Shown here piece by piece: positions 17,979-25,946 of a stretch of DNA of 34,019 nucleotides (the stretch's first letter is position 1; every line of letters starts with the position of its first letter). The notes below the pieces were generated by a model that had not been told where the DNA came from, did no database searches, and saw only the letters and a program-made list of their open reading frames with translations. A program made the translations under genes and the position numbers. This DNA comes from Gammaproteobacteria bacterium (GTDB lineage Bacteria > Pseudomonadota > Gammaproteobacteria > GCA-001735895). The DNA is taken from positions 1 through 34,019 of the forward strand of contig JABHSO010000048.1 in assembly GCA_018669845.1 (NCBI GenBank), read 5' to 3'.

Positions 17979-19289
17979 ATGGTGTTTCACCGTTTAGAAA
18001 TACCTTATTTACCAGATTTATTGGCTTTACATCAGTTTAAGCCAGATGATTACCCGTATTTACTTGCTTCCAATACATCAGGAGAAGTAAATACGCGTTA
18101 TTCCATTCTAATGGCTTACCCCGAGCAAACACTGACTCAATATAGTGATGATGACGATTGTCTCGACACTATAAAAACACCATTAACTGATAACCAAAAC
18201 GACCATGATTTACCTTTTATAGGGGGCTGGTTTGTTTTTTTAAGTTACGAATATGCGGCCACCATTGAGCCGTCCGTAACATTTTATCCAGAAAAAACAG
18301 GATTACCCACTGCTTTTATCAGTAAAATACCAGCCGCAGTAATTATCGACCATGAAAAAAATATTTGTACTCTGGTTGCTAATAGAAAAAATAAAAACTT
18401 AATCAATTTAATCCAGCAGGATATTAAACAATCCACTGAAGTGGATACCTATTCAAGTAATAGCTTTGAAACACAGGAAGAAGACCCTGATATTTATCGG
18501 CATCATTTAAATAAAATTCATCAATATATTGTTGATGGTGATATTTTCCAGGCTAATTTGTCTCGCGAGTGGGTAGCAAAAGCTCAATCAACTTTAAACC
18601 CTACATGTTTATATCAAAAATTGCGCACGACTAATCCAGCTCCATTTGCTGCATTGGTCAAATTTGAAGATAAATATATTCTTAGTTCATCCCCTGAACG
18701 ACTGGTTTCTGTTAGTAACAGAATTGCAGAAACCCGGCCTATAGCCGGTACCTATCCAAGGGGTAAAGATCAGCAGGAAGATAAGGCATTCTCTAAAAAA
18801 CTGCTTAACCATCCAAAAGAACGTGCTGAGCATGTCATGCTAATTGATCTTGAAAGAAATGATCTGGGGCGAATTTGTGAGCCTGGCAGTATCAAAGTGA
18901 AAGATAGAATGGTTGTTGAGACTTATAGTTATGTACACCATATCGTATCTAGTATTTGCGGGAAATTAAGAAAAAATCTATCTGTGAAAGATGTGCTTCA
19001 TGCTGTTTTTCCCGGGGGCACCATAACAGGCTGTCCTAAAGTAAGGTGTATGGAAATTATCAGTGAACTGGAGCAGACTGCTCGAGGTGCTTACACCGGA
19101 TCTGTGGGCTATATCAGTGACGATGGAGAAATGGATTTCAATATATTAATCAGAACGATGACCGTTACAGGGAATACCGTTCGATTCAGAGCAGGTGCTG
19201 GCATAGTTAGTGATTCGGTGACAGAAAAAGAATTAACAGAGACACGTCATAAGGCCAGGGGGTTGATTAATGCATTACAAGCTGATTAG
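17979..19289 (+). CDS. pabB: Aminodeoxychorismate synthase component I (PabB)
   Basis: A 436-residue chorismate-binding enzyme which, with a glutamine amidotransferase, makes 4-amino-4-deoxychorismate for folate. The C-terminal domain shows ETRPIAGTYPRG (251-262), ERAEHVMLIDLERNDLGR, VVETYSYVHHIVS, FPGGTITGCPKVRCMEII and GSVGYISDDGEMDFNILIRT. Residue 256 is Ala (PIAGT), as in anthranilate synthase TrpE, where E. coli PabB has Lys (PIKGT). Direct fusion by overlap to pabC favours PabB; a TrpE-like enzyme is the alternative. No pabA/trpG is in the window, so the amidotransferase is elsewhere. Its insertion between fabF and pabC differs from the E. coli order. Confidence 0.88.
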   Translation: MVFHRLEIPYLPDLLALHQFKPDDYPYLLASNTSGEVNTRYSILMAYPEQTLTQYSDDDDCLDTIKTPLTDNQNDHDLPFIGGWFVFLSYEYAATIEPSVTFYPEKTGLPTAFISKIPAAVIIDHEKNICTLVANRKNKNLINLIQQDIKQSTEVDTYSSNSFETQEEDPDIYRHHLNKIHQYIVDGDIFQANLSREWVAKAQSTLNPTCLYQKLRTTNPAPFAALVKFEDKYILSSSPERLVSVSNRIAETRPIAGTYPRGKDQQEDKAFSKKLLNHPKERAEHVMLIDLERNDLGRICEPGSIKVKDRMVVETYSYVHHIVSSICGKLRKNLSVKDVLHAVFPGGTITGCPKVRCMEIISELEQTARGAYTGSVGYISDDGEMDFNILIRTMTVTGNTVRFRAGAGIVSDSVTEKELTETRHKARGLINALQAD

Positions 19290-20079
19290 CGACCTACAGG
19301 GAAATCAACAGGTAGATCTACAAGATCGTGGTTTTCAATACGGTGATGGATTATTTGAGACTATGTTACTGGATAATGGAGAAATCAAATACTGGCCTGA
19401 ACATTATTCAAGGCTATATTCTTCAGCTAAAAAACTTTATATTAGCTGCCCTGACAAAGACTGGTTTGAAGAAAATTTACAGGGCTATATCGACCTTAAC
19501 TTACGCCTTGTTATTAAAATTATACTTACCCGAGGTTCTGGAGGAAGAGGGCTCAAACTTCCAGAAGAATCACAAGCCAATGTTTACCTGTTAAAATATG
19601 ACTCATCTAAAACTACAGAATATCAACAAGTTAAAGCTATATTCTCAGAAATTACATTATCTAAAAATAGAAATTTAGCAGGGCTTAAACACTTAAACCG
19701 TCTTGACTATGTTCTGGCAACCCATCAATTAAAAAGCAGAAGTCAATTTAATGAAGCATTACTTTTAGATGATGAAGGTTCCATTATTGAAAGTATTATC
19801 AATAACTTCTTTTTTATTAAAGATGGAGTGGTTTTTACACCCAGTCTTGAAACATCTGGTGTTGATGGCATTATGCGACAATTGATATTAAAAAACCTGA
19901 AGCAAAATGGAAAAGCAGTTAAAATCGGACACTATTCAAAACACGATGTTGTTACCGCTGATGAATGCTTTTTATGCAACAGTGTACAGGGCATTAGCCC
20001 GGTCATTCAGATAGAAGACATCAAGTATAAAATCGGTCCAATTACTAAAGACTTACAGACTAAATTCCATGGCCATTAG
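19270..20079 (+). CDS. pabC: Aminodeoxychorismate lyase PabC
   Basis: A 269-residue PLP enzyme of the fold-type IV (branched-chain aminotransferase) family that releases pyruvate from aminodeoxychorismate, giving p-aminobenzoate. The PLP lysine is Lys140 in NLAGLKHLNRLDYVLA, the same position as in E. coli. DRGFQYGDGLFET near the N-terminus and NNFFFIKDG with GVDGIMRQ later are typical. Its ATG lies inside the end of pabB (20-base overlap), and its own end overlaps mltG by 11 bases, so the three genes are tightly coupled. Confidence 0.95.
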   Translation: MHYKLISDLQGNQQVDLQDRGFQYGDGLFETMLLDNGEIKYWPEHYSRLYSSAKKLYISCPDKDWFEENLQGYIDLNLRLVIKIILTRGSGGRGLKLPEESQANVYLLKYDSSKTTEYQQVKAIFSEITLSKNRNLAGLKHLNRLDYVLATHQLKSRSQFNEALLLDDEGSIIESIINNFFFIKDGVVFTPSLETSGVDGIMRQLILKNLKQNGKAVKIGHYSKHDVVTADECFLCNSVQGISPVIQIEDIKYKIGPITKDLQTKFHGH

Positions 20080-21109
20080 GGCAATTAAAAAAATAATATA
20101 TTTCCTTATATTAACGGGTCTTCTTGCAAGCCTGTTTCTGGGTTATAAATTCAATCAATTTCAAACACAACCGATTCTTATTGAAACAGAGTCTGCTCTG
20201 TTTACAATTTATAGTGGAAATACAATTAGGCAGGTGGCTCAAAACCTGGCTGATAAAGGCTATATTATTGATCCATTAATGTTCATTGCTTTAGCTAAAC
20301 TAAACGATGAAAAAACTCATATTAAAGCCGGTGAGTATCGAATTAAATCATCACATTCCCCTCAAGATCTTATCAAGTTATTTAAGAAGGGAAATTCTAT
20401 TCTTTATAGTTTTACGATTATTGAGGGCTGGACATTTAAACAGATGTTACAGGCTATAAAGACTGATCCTGTTTTAGTTAATACCATTGAATCGACAGAT
20501 CTTTCGGTAATTATGGCTCGAATAGGACACCCGGATGAACATCCAGAGGGACAATTTTTACCTGATACCTATCACTTCCCACGCGGCACGACAGATATTA
20601 GTTTCTTAAAACGTGCCTACCACACAATGCAGGACACACTGCAAAAAGAATGGGAAAAGCGAGACTCAACGGTTCCTTTAAAATCACCTTACGAAGCTTT
20701 AATCCTTGCATCAATTATTGAGAAAGAAACAGGTGCTGCATTTGAGAGACCCTTAATATCAGCGGCTTTTATTCAACGTTTAAATAAAAAAATGCGTTTA
20801 CAAACTGACCCAACAATAATTTATGGGTTAGGGGATAGTTTTGATGGCAATATTCGCTACAAAGATTTACGCAAAGACACTCCCTATAACACCTATTTAC
20901 ATAAGGGACTGACTCCAACACCTATTGCTTTACCTGGTGGAGATGCGATACGGGCAGCACTTCATCCTGCAAAAAGTGAAGCTATTTATTTTGTTTCAAA
21001 AGGTGATGGCACCCATCATTTCTCTAAAACACTTGCTGAACATAACGCTGCCGTGACCAAGTACCAGTTAAAAGGTCGTAAACCAAAACGTAAAGCTAGC
21101 CCCGGTTAA
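20069..21109 (+). CDS. mltG: Endolytic peptidoglycan transglycosylase MltG
   Basis: A 346-residue YceG-family enzyme anchored in the inner membrane by a segment at residues 9-26. It cleaves nascent glycan strands and is thought to set their length. A LysM-like subdomain occupies about 42-100. The catalytic Glu218 in LILASIIEKETG is at the same residue number as in E. coli, and LQTDPTIIYGLG, NTYLHKGLTPTPIALPG and the terminal KSEAIYFVSKGDGTHHFSKT follow in family order. The C-terminus is Lys/Arg-rich. The start lies within pabC, and tmk follows after 5 bp. Confidence 0.96.
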   Translation: MAIRAIKKIIYFLILTGLLASLFLGYKFNQFQTQPILIETESALFTIYSGNTIRQVAQNLADKGYIIDPLMFIALAKLNDEKTHIKAGEYRIKSSHSPQDLIKLFKKGNSILYSFTIIEGWTFKQMLQAIKTDPVLVNTIESTDLSVIMARIGHPDEHPEGQFLPDTYHFPRGTTDISFLKRAYHTMQDTLQKEWEKRDSTVPLKSPYEALILASIIEKETGAAFERPLISAAFIQRLNKKMRLQTDPTIIYGLGDSFDGNIRYKDLRKDTPYNTYLHKGLTPTPIALPGGDAIRAALHPAKSEAIYFVSKGDGTHHFSKTLAEHNAAVTKYQLKGRKPKRKASPG

Positions 21110-21114
21110 AACAG

Positions 21115-21765
21115 ATGTCCTCAATGATGAATAAGATGATTGTAATAGATGGTGTAGATGGTTCAGGAAAGGGTGTTCAAACCCGCAGACTGCATCAGTC
21201 TATTTTAGACTCTGGCCTGTCATGTGTTTTAACCCGAGAACCTGGTGGCTCGGCTGCAGCAGAAGATATTCGCGAATTACTGGTAAATGGAGATCCTGAA
21301 AAATGGGATAGCATGACCGAGTTATTATTAATGGTTGCCGCGAGGCGAGCACATTTGCGCGATACCATCTGGCCTACTTTAGAAAAAGGCAGCTGGGTTC
21401 TCAGTGACAGATTTGCTGATTCAAGCCGTGCATTTCAGGGTATTGCCGGCGAGCTTGGACTGGATGTGGTTAATGAAATGCATAAGCTAAGTATTGGTGA
21501 CTTCAACCCCGATTTCGTGTTAATTCTGGATATTGATGAACATGTCGCTCTGGCAAGAGCAGAAGCACGTGGAACAGGGGAAGATCGATTTGAAAAAAAG
21601 GGCAACGAATATCACAGAAAAGTTCGCAATGCTTTTCGTGATATCGCCGAATCTAATCAGGATAGATACAAACTAATTGATGCATCAGGATCTATGGATG
21701 AGGTTACCTCAAAAATAATTTCAGCGGTAAATTCGAAATTTTCACTTAACTTATCTGTAACTTAA
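21115..21765 (+). CDS. tmk: Thymidylate kinase
   Basis: A 216-residue kinase converting dTMP to dTDP. The P-loop region is IDGVDGSGKGVQ (residues 11-22), followed by REPGGS (41-46), the DRF motif with SSRAFQG (98-108) and the LID ARGTGEDRFEKK. The position after the P-loop Lys19 is Gly then Val, where most Tmk have Ser/Thr. Four Met codons lie at 21115, 21124, 21127 and 21136 with no clear Shine-Dalgarno sequence; starts at the third or fourth would give the usual short N-terminus. It lies between mltG (5 bp) and holB (6 bp), the standard gammaproteobacterial order. Confidence 0.94.
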   Translation: MSSMMNKMIVIDGVDGSGKGVQTRRLHQSILDSGLSCVLTREPGGSAAAEDIRELLVNGDPEKWDSMTELLLMVAARRAHLRDTIWPTLEKGSWVLSDRFADSSRAFQGIAGELGLDVVNEMHKLSIGDFNPDFVLILDIDEHVALARAEARGTGEDRFEKKGNEYHRKVRNAFRDIAESNQDRYKLIDASGSMDEVTSKIISAVNSKFSLNLSVT

Positions 21766-21771
21766 GTACTG

Positions 21772-22761
21772 ATGAAAAGCGAAACCCCTGTTTTTGAACT
21801 CATCCAACCTTCGGTACTGGAGTGGCAGCAAAATCTTGTAAATCAATTTGTCGAGTTAAAACAGCAACAGAAATTACCGCATGCAATTTTAATTGAATTA
21901 CGCACTGCTGTAGATAGCCGTTCATTTGGCTGGCACCTGGTTTCTGCTTTGTTATGTCAGAGTGAAACCCCGGGTAAACCCTGCGGTCAGTGTCAGGCCT
22001 GTCAGCTAATGTTGGCCAATAATTATCCCGACTTTACTTTTACCACTTTGGTTGATAACGATAAAACACATAAACTGAACAAAGATATAAAAATAGATCA
22101 AATCCGGCGTTTAATTCATCAGTTTACACTGACAAGGAATCTACAAGCAGGGAAAATAGCGTTGATCTATCCTGCTGAGAAATTAAATAAATCCTCAGCT
22201 AATAGCTTGCTTAAAACGCTTGAAGAACCATCTTCAGGTTCAACCCTTATCCTGCTCACGCATAATGCTGGAAGGTTACCAATTACCATTCGCAGTCGAT
22301 GTCAAAAATGGGTGGTAGAAAACCCCAATGAGAAATTAGCAGAAGAATGGTTAACAAAACAAAGTGTACCTACTGGCCAGGTTTCAGAATACTTATCTTT
22401 AGCACGCAAAGATGCACAGCTTGCATTACAACTATTTCAACAGGAATTCAAACAGCAGCAAGATCACTTCAGTACCTTATTAAATAAATATATCCTTAAT
22501 CAAATGGATATTGTGTCCATGGTGAAGTCATTAAAAATCACAGACAACGAAAAATTACGTCTGGTATTAAAAACAGAATTGCAAAATATGATCTATAATC
22601 TATTACAAAATGAACTAACAATAGCACTAAAGCATAAACTATCAGGTTTAATAACATTGCTGACTAAAATAGATAGCACATTACAAACTGAAGACAATAA
22701 CCTTAATCTTCTCCTGCAGCTTGAAGACGTGCTAATATCACTTAAACAATTAGTAAAATAA
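21772..22761 (+). CDS. holB: DNA polymerase III delta-prime subunit
   Basis: A 329-residue subunit of the clamp loader that opens the sliding clamp together with delta. The zinc-binding cysteines are visible at LLCQSETPGKPCGQCQACQLM. The P-loop region is degenerate (HAILIELRTAVDSRSFG), as expected because delta-prime does not hydrolyse ATP. The sensor segments KLNKSSANSLLKTLEEPS and ITIRSRCQKW are conserved. The C-terminal third, a helical collar domain, is weakly conserved as usual. The operon context tmk-holB-pilZ-tatD agrees. Confidence 0.94.
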   Translation: MKSETPVFELIQPSVLEWQQNLVNQFVELKQQQKLPHAILIELRTAVDSRSFGWHLVSALLCQSETPGKPCGQCQACQLMLANNYPDFTFTTLVDNDKTHKLNKDIKIDQIRRLIHQFTLTRNLQAGKIALIYPAEKLNKSSANSLLKTLEEPSSGSTLILLTHNAGRLPITIRSRCQKWVVENPNEKLAEEWLTKQSVPTGQVSEYLSLARKDAQLALQLFQQEFKQQQDHFSTLLNKYILNQMDIVSMVKSLKITDNEKLRLVLKTELQNMIYNLLQNELTIALKHKLSGLITLLTKIDSTLQTEDNNLNLLLQLEDVLISLKQLVK

Positions 22762-22775
22762 AGACGAGGAAAATC

Positions 22776-23123
22776 ATGGCCGCACCTAGAAGCCAAGGGA
22801 TACTATCTCTTAACATCAAAGATAAAAGTGCTCTCTACGCAGCTTACATGCCTTATGTACAAAATGGTGGCCTGTTTATACCAACCAATAAAAAATACAG
22901 CCTGGGTGATGAAGTATTTATGCTGTTAACACTTATGGAAGATAAGGAAAGATTACCTGTAGCGGGTAAAATTATCTGGGTAACACCCCACGGGGCTCAA
23001 AGCAATAAAGCCGCAGGGATTGGGGTTCAGTTTAGTGTGCAGGATAACGGGGGAACTCGAAACAAGATTGAAGGTTTTCTTGCAGGCGCTTTACAGGCAG
23101 ATAGACCCACTCACACAATGTGA
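22776..23123 (+). CDS. PilZ-domain protein, type IV pilus type
   Basis: A 115-residue single PilZ domain. The position between holB and tatD, the length and the sequence MAAPRSQGILSLNIKDKSALYAAYMPYV match Pseudomonas PilZ, which is required for type IV pilus assembly and does not itself bind c-di-GMP. The N-terminal RxxxR and the downstream D/NxSxxG motifs of c-di-GMP-binding PilZ domains are not seen: the corresponding second segment reads VQNGGLFIPT. It is therefore probably the non-binding type. GAGG is 8 bases before the ATG. No pilus genes are in the window. Confidence 0.9.
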   Translation: MAAPRSQGILSLNIKDKSALYAAYMPYVQNGGLFIPTNKKYSLGDEVFMLLTLMEDKERLPVAGKIIWVTPHGAQSNKAAGIGVQFSVQDNGGTRNKIEGFLAGALQADRPTHTM

Positions 23124-23175
23124 TTTCTTTTCTAATAGCCAGTTATTATTAGGTTTTTAAGAATACCACTCCAAA

Positions 23176-23943
23176 ATGTTTTTCGACTCACACTGTCATC
23201 TGGATCGCATTGATCTGGCTGAATTTAATAATGATATTGATCACTTACTCAAGTTAACCCGTGAGCAACAGGTTTCTGAGATGGTTTGTATCAGTGTCAA
23301 TATGGAGTCTTTTGATGAAATGTATCAAAAGATTGTACATAAAGACGGTGTATATTCAACCGTTGGAGTTCACCCAGATTATGAAGAAGCAAGAGAAACC
23401 AGTGTCGAAGAGCTTGTAACTTTATCAACTAAAGATAAAATTGTAGCTATCGGTGAAACAGGTCTGGATTACTTTCATACCGATGGCCCACAATGGCAAC
23501 GAAAGCGTTTTAGAACTCACATAGATGCAGCCGTTGAATCAGGTAAACCACTGATTATCCATACTCGTCTGGCTAAAAAAGATACCATCAACATCCTCAA
23601 GGATCATCATGCAGATAAAGCAGGTGGTGTGATGCACTGTTTTACTGAAGACTGGGAGATGGCCAAGCAATCTATTGATTTAGGTTTTTATATCTCTATT
23701 TCTGGCATAGTTACTTTCAAACAGGCTGAAAATGTTAGAGAAATGGCGGCTAAAATACCCGATGACAGGCTACTTATAGAAACGGATTCTCCATGGCTTG
23801 CACCTGTCCCATTTCGTGGTAAAACCAATTTTCCTGGCCATGTCCGCTTAGTTGCCGAAAAACTAGCTGAAATCAGAGGTACTGATATTGAGACTATTGC
23901 AGAACTTACTACTCAAAATGCCAGAGATCTATTCAAATTATGA
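23176..23943 (+). CDS. TatD-family metal-dependent DNase
   Basis: A 255-residue TIM-barrel hydrolase of the TatD/YcfH branch. Metal ligands are visible: His6 and His8 (DSHCHLD), Glu94 (GETGLDYF), His129 (IIHTR), His154 (MHCF) and Asp204 (IETDSPWLAP). Enzymes of this family show 3'-5' exonuclease or D-aminoacyl-tRNA-related activities; the exact substrate here cannot be read. The holB-pilZ-tatD order corresponds to E. coli ycfH beside holB. Its TGA overlaps the start of the next gene as ATGA. Confidence 0.94.
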   Translation: MFFDSHCHLDRIDLAEFNNDIDHLLKLTREQQVSEMVCISVNMESFDEMYQKIVHKDGVYSTVGVHPDYEEARETSVEELVTLSTKDKIVAIGETGLDYFHTDGPQWQRKRFRTHIDAAVESGKPLIIHTRLAKKDTINILKDHHADKAGGVMHCFTEDWEMAKQSIDLGFYISISGIVTFKQAENVREMAAKIPDDRLLIETDSPWLAPVPFRGKTNFPGHVRLVAEKLAEIRGTDIETIAELTTQNARDLFKL

Positions 23944-25280
23944 GTGTTGAATTATTGACCCCGGCAGGAAACTTTAAAAATCTGCAATATGCTATTGCTT
24001 ATGGCGCTGATGCCGTTTATGCCGGCCAGCCTCGTTACAGTTTACGCGTTAGGAATAATGACTTCACGCTTGAAAACCTGGCAAAGGGCATCAATTATGC
24101 TCATGAAAATGATACAAAATTCTTCGTGGCGAGCAATATTCTTCCCCACAACAGTAAAATAAAAACCTACATGGAAGATATGGCACCGGTTATCGCAATG
24201 AAACCGGACGCTTTAATAATGGCTGACCCAGGGCTTATCATGATGGTTAGGGAACGTTGGCCTGAAACTGAGGTTCATCTTTCCGTACAGGCTAATGCTG
24301 TTAACTATGCTGCCGTAAATTTCTGGAAATCAGTTGGCATCAAACGTGTCATTCTTTCACGTGAACTATCACTCGATGAAGTAGAGGAAATTCGCCAGAA
24401 ATGTCCTGATATTGAACTTGAAGTATTTGTGCATGGCGCATTATGTATCGCCTATTCAGGGCGTTGTCTGCTTTCCGGCTATGCTAATCATCGTGACCCT
24501 AATCAGGGAAGCTGTACCAATTCCTGTCGCTGGAAGTATGATGCCCACGAAGCAACTGAAACTACTGAAGGAAACTATTCTGCAATAGAACCCGAAGTAA
24601 ACTTCAACAAACCAACTCTGGGTGAAGGCAAGCCAACTGACCAGGTTTATCTGTTACAGGAGAAAAATAGGCCGGGCGAATACATGCCAGCTTTTGAAGA
24701 TGAACATGGCACCTACATCATGAATTCAAGAGATTTAAGAGCCGTCCAGCATGTACAACGATTAATCGATATGGGCATAGATTCTTTAAAGATCGAAGGA
24801 CGGACAAAATCTCATTATTACGTTGCTAGAACAACACAGGTATATCGTAGAGCAATAGATGAAGCTGTTGCAGGTAAAAGCTTCGATATGACCTTAATGG
24901 ATGATCTGGAAAAGTTATCCAACAGGGGGTACACAGAAGGTTTCTATCGAAGGCATGTGCATGATGAATACCAGAGTTACGAACAGGGCACCTCGGTGGC
25001 TAACAAACAGCAATTTGTCGGTGAAGTAATCGCTGTAAATAAAGATAAAGGAACCATTACTGTAGAAGCGAAAAATCGCTTTGAAGTAGGGGATACTATT
25101 GAAATTATGAGTCCTGAAGGTAATCAACAGATAACTATTGATCAAATGGAATCAGAAAAAGGTGAACCACGAACAGCGGCACCAGGCTCGGGCCATATTG
25201 TGAAGATCCCTGTAAATACAGAGACTCTTAGCACTAAAACTCTATTGTTAAAAGAACTTCAAACTCCTATCCATACTTAG
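23940..25280 (+). CDS. trhP: tRNA U34 hydroxylation protein TrhP (peptidase U32 family)
   Basis: A 446-residue U32-family protein close to E. coli YegQ/TrhP, which acts with prephenate in forming 5-hydroxyuridine at tRNA position 34. The N-terminus VELLTPAGNFKNLQYAIAYGADAVYAG and SVQANAVNYAAVNFWK are typical. The four cysteines of the probable iron-sulfur site are Cys169, Cys176, Cys192 and Cys196 (HGALCIAYSGRC to GSCTNSCRWKYD). The YegQ-specific C-terminal beta-barrel occupies about 360-446. It starts inside the tatD stop (4-base overlap). Earlier annotations call such proteins collagenase-like proteases; UbiU is excluded because it is about 330 residues. Confidence 0.93.
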   Translation: MSVELLTPAGNFKNLQYAIAYGADAVYAGQPRYSLRVRNNDFTLENLAKGINYAHENDTKFFVASNILPHNSKIKTYMEDMAPVIAMKPDALIMADPGLIMMVRERWPETEVHLSVQANAVNYAAVNFWKSVGIKRVILSRELSLDEVEEIRQKCPDIELEVFVHGALCIAYSGRCLLSGYANHRDPNQGSCTNSCRWKYDAHEATETTEGNYSAIEPEVNFNKPTLGEGKPTDQVYLLQEKNRPGEYMPAFEDEHGTYIMNSRDLRAVQHVQRLIDMGIDSLKIEGRTKSHYYVARTTQVYRRAIDEAVAGKSFDMTLMDDLEKLSNRGYTEGFYRRHVHDEYQSYEQGTSVANKQQFVGEVIAVNKDKGTITVEAKNRFEVGDTIEIMSPEGNQQITIDQMESEKGEPRTAAPGSGHIVKIPVNTETLSTKTLLLKELQTPIHT

Positions 25281-25307
25281 TATGCATGCTTTGCAATGGG
25301 TTAAACC

Positions 25308-25829
25308 CTAGGCAGGTTTCCTTCTTTCAATTTTAATGGATCTTGTATCTTCGGTACTGCATCTTCTATCTTTACCTGAATATGCAGCTGGCTCAATTTT
25401 AAATTCATCTTCAGGTCTTCCAAAGCTGCGAGCAGTATAAGCAAAAACCAGAATGGATATGCTGAGCAATAAAATTGAGCCTACAATAGCCAGAATTAAA
25501 TAAAGGTGAAAAGGGTCAGAGACTTTCTGCATATCGATAACCAGATGTCGGGCTAATGCAGTAATTGCTATGTATATCAAATACTGAACGGGTAAATGAT
25601 GGGTTTTGAAGTAAATACCAACCATTGCTCCAAGTTCAAGATATATAAACAGAAGTAGGATATCTTTTAGTCCAGCATACCCACTTTCAATCATTCCCAT
25701 ATATTCATGCGCTGCTGACCAGACAATAGTCGCGCCGATAATGAATAATGATATATAGTGAAAAATATTGCCTAAAGTATCACCAGCTGCTTGTATAACA
25801 GCTTCCTGTTTTTTGAAATTCAAATTCAT
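25308..25829 (-). CDS. psiE: PsiE-family (phosphate-starvation-inducible) membrane protein
   Basis: A 173-residue inner-membrane protein with four predicted membrane segments (about 22-44, 56-74, 81-98 and 109-133) and a polar, basic C-terminal tail. The features EYMGMIESGYAGLKDILLLFIYLELGAMVGIYF and LPVQYLIYIAITALARHLV are diagnostic of PsiE. The family is induced by phosphate starvation in E. coli; its function is unknown. I see no clear Pho box upstream, but a 13-bp palindrome ATGTCgtaGACAT lies at 25855-25867. It converges on trhP with 27 bp between. The tail (GKDRRCSTEDTRSIKIERRKPA) is longer than usual. Confidence 0.88.
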   Translation of the reverse strand: MNLNFKKQEAVIQAAGDTLGNIFHYISLFIIGATIVWSAAHEYMGMIESGYAGLKDILLLFIYLELGAMVGIYFKTHHLPVQYLIYIAITALARHLVIDMQKVSDPFHLYLILAIVGSILLLSISILVFAYTARSFGRPEDEFKIEPAAYSGKDRRCSTEDTRSIKIERRKPA

Positions 25830-25854
25830 GGTTATTTATAATTTTTATAGTTGT

Positions 25855-25867
25855 ATGTCGTAGACAT
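25855..25867. promoter_or_regulatory. Short palindrome upstream of psiE
   Basis: ATGTC (25855-25859) and GACAT (25863-25867) are a perfect inverted repeat with a 3-base centre, 26 bp before the psiE ATG. It has the size of a repressor or activator half-site pair, but no known consensus is matched and a 10-base match can be chance. The remaining 25868-25946 holds no gene. Confidence 0.25.
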
Positions 25868-25946
25868 TACACTATTTTTATTAATACAATCAATGAATTT
25901 TATACGGCTATTTATTACCGTACATCCCTGTATCGATAAGGCTGAA

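Noticed and set aside
25299-25308. GGGTT-A-AACCC palindrome between trhP and psiE as a bidirectional terminator
   Set aside because: Five-bp arms with a single-base centre cannot form a stable hairpin loop and there is no T-run.
25903-25922. TACGG/CCGTA hairpin downstream of fadJ
   Set aside because: Five-bp arms, 10-base loop and no T-run; expected by chance in such AT-rich DNA.
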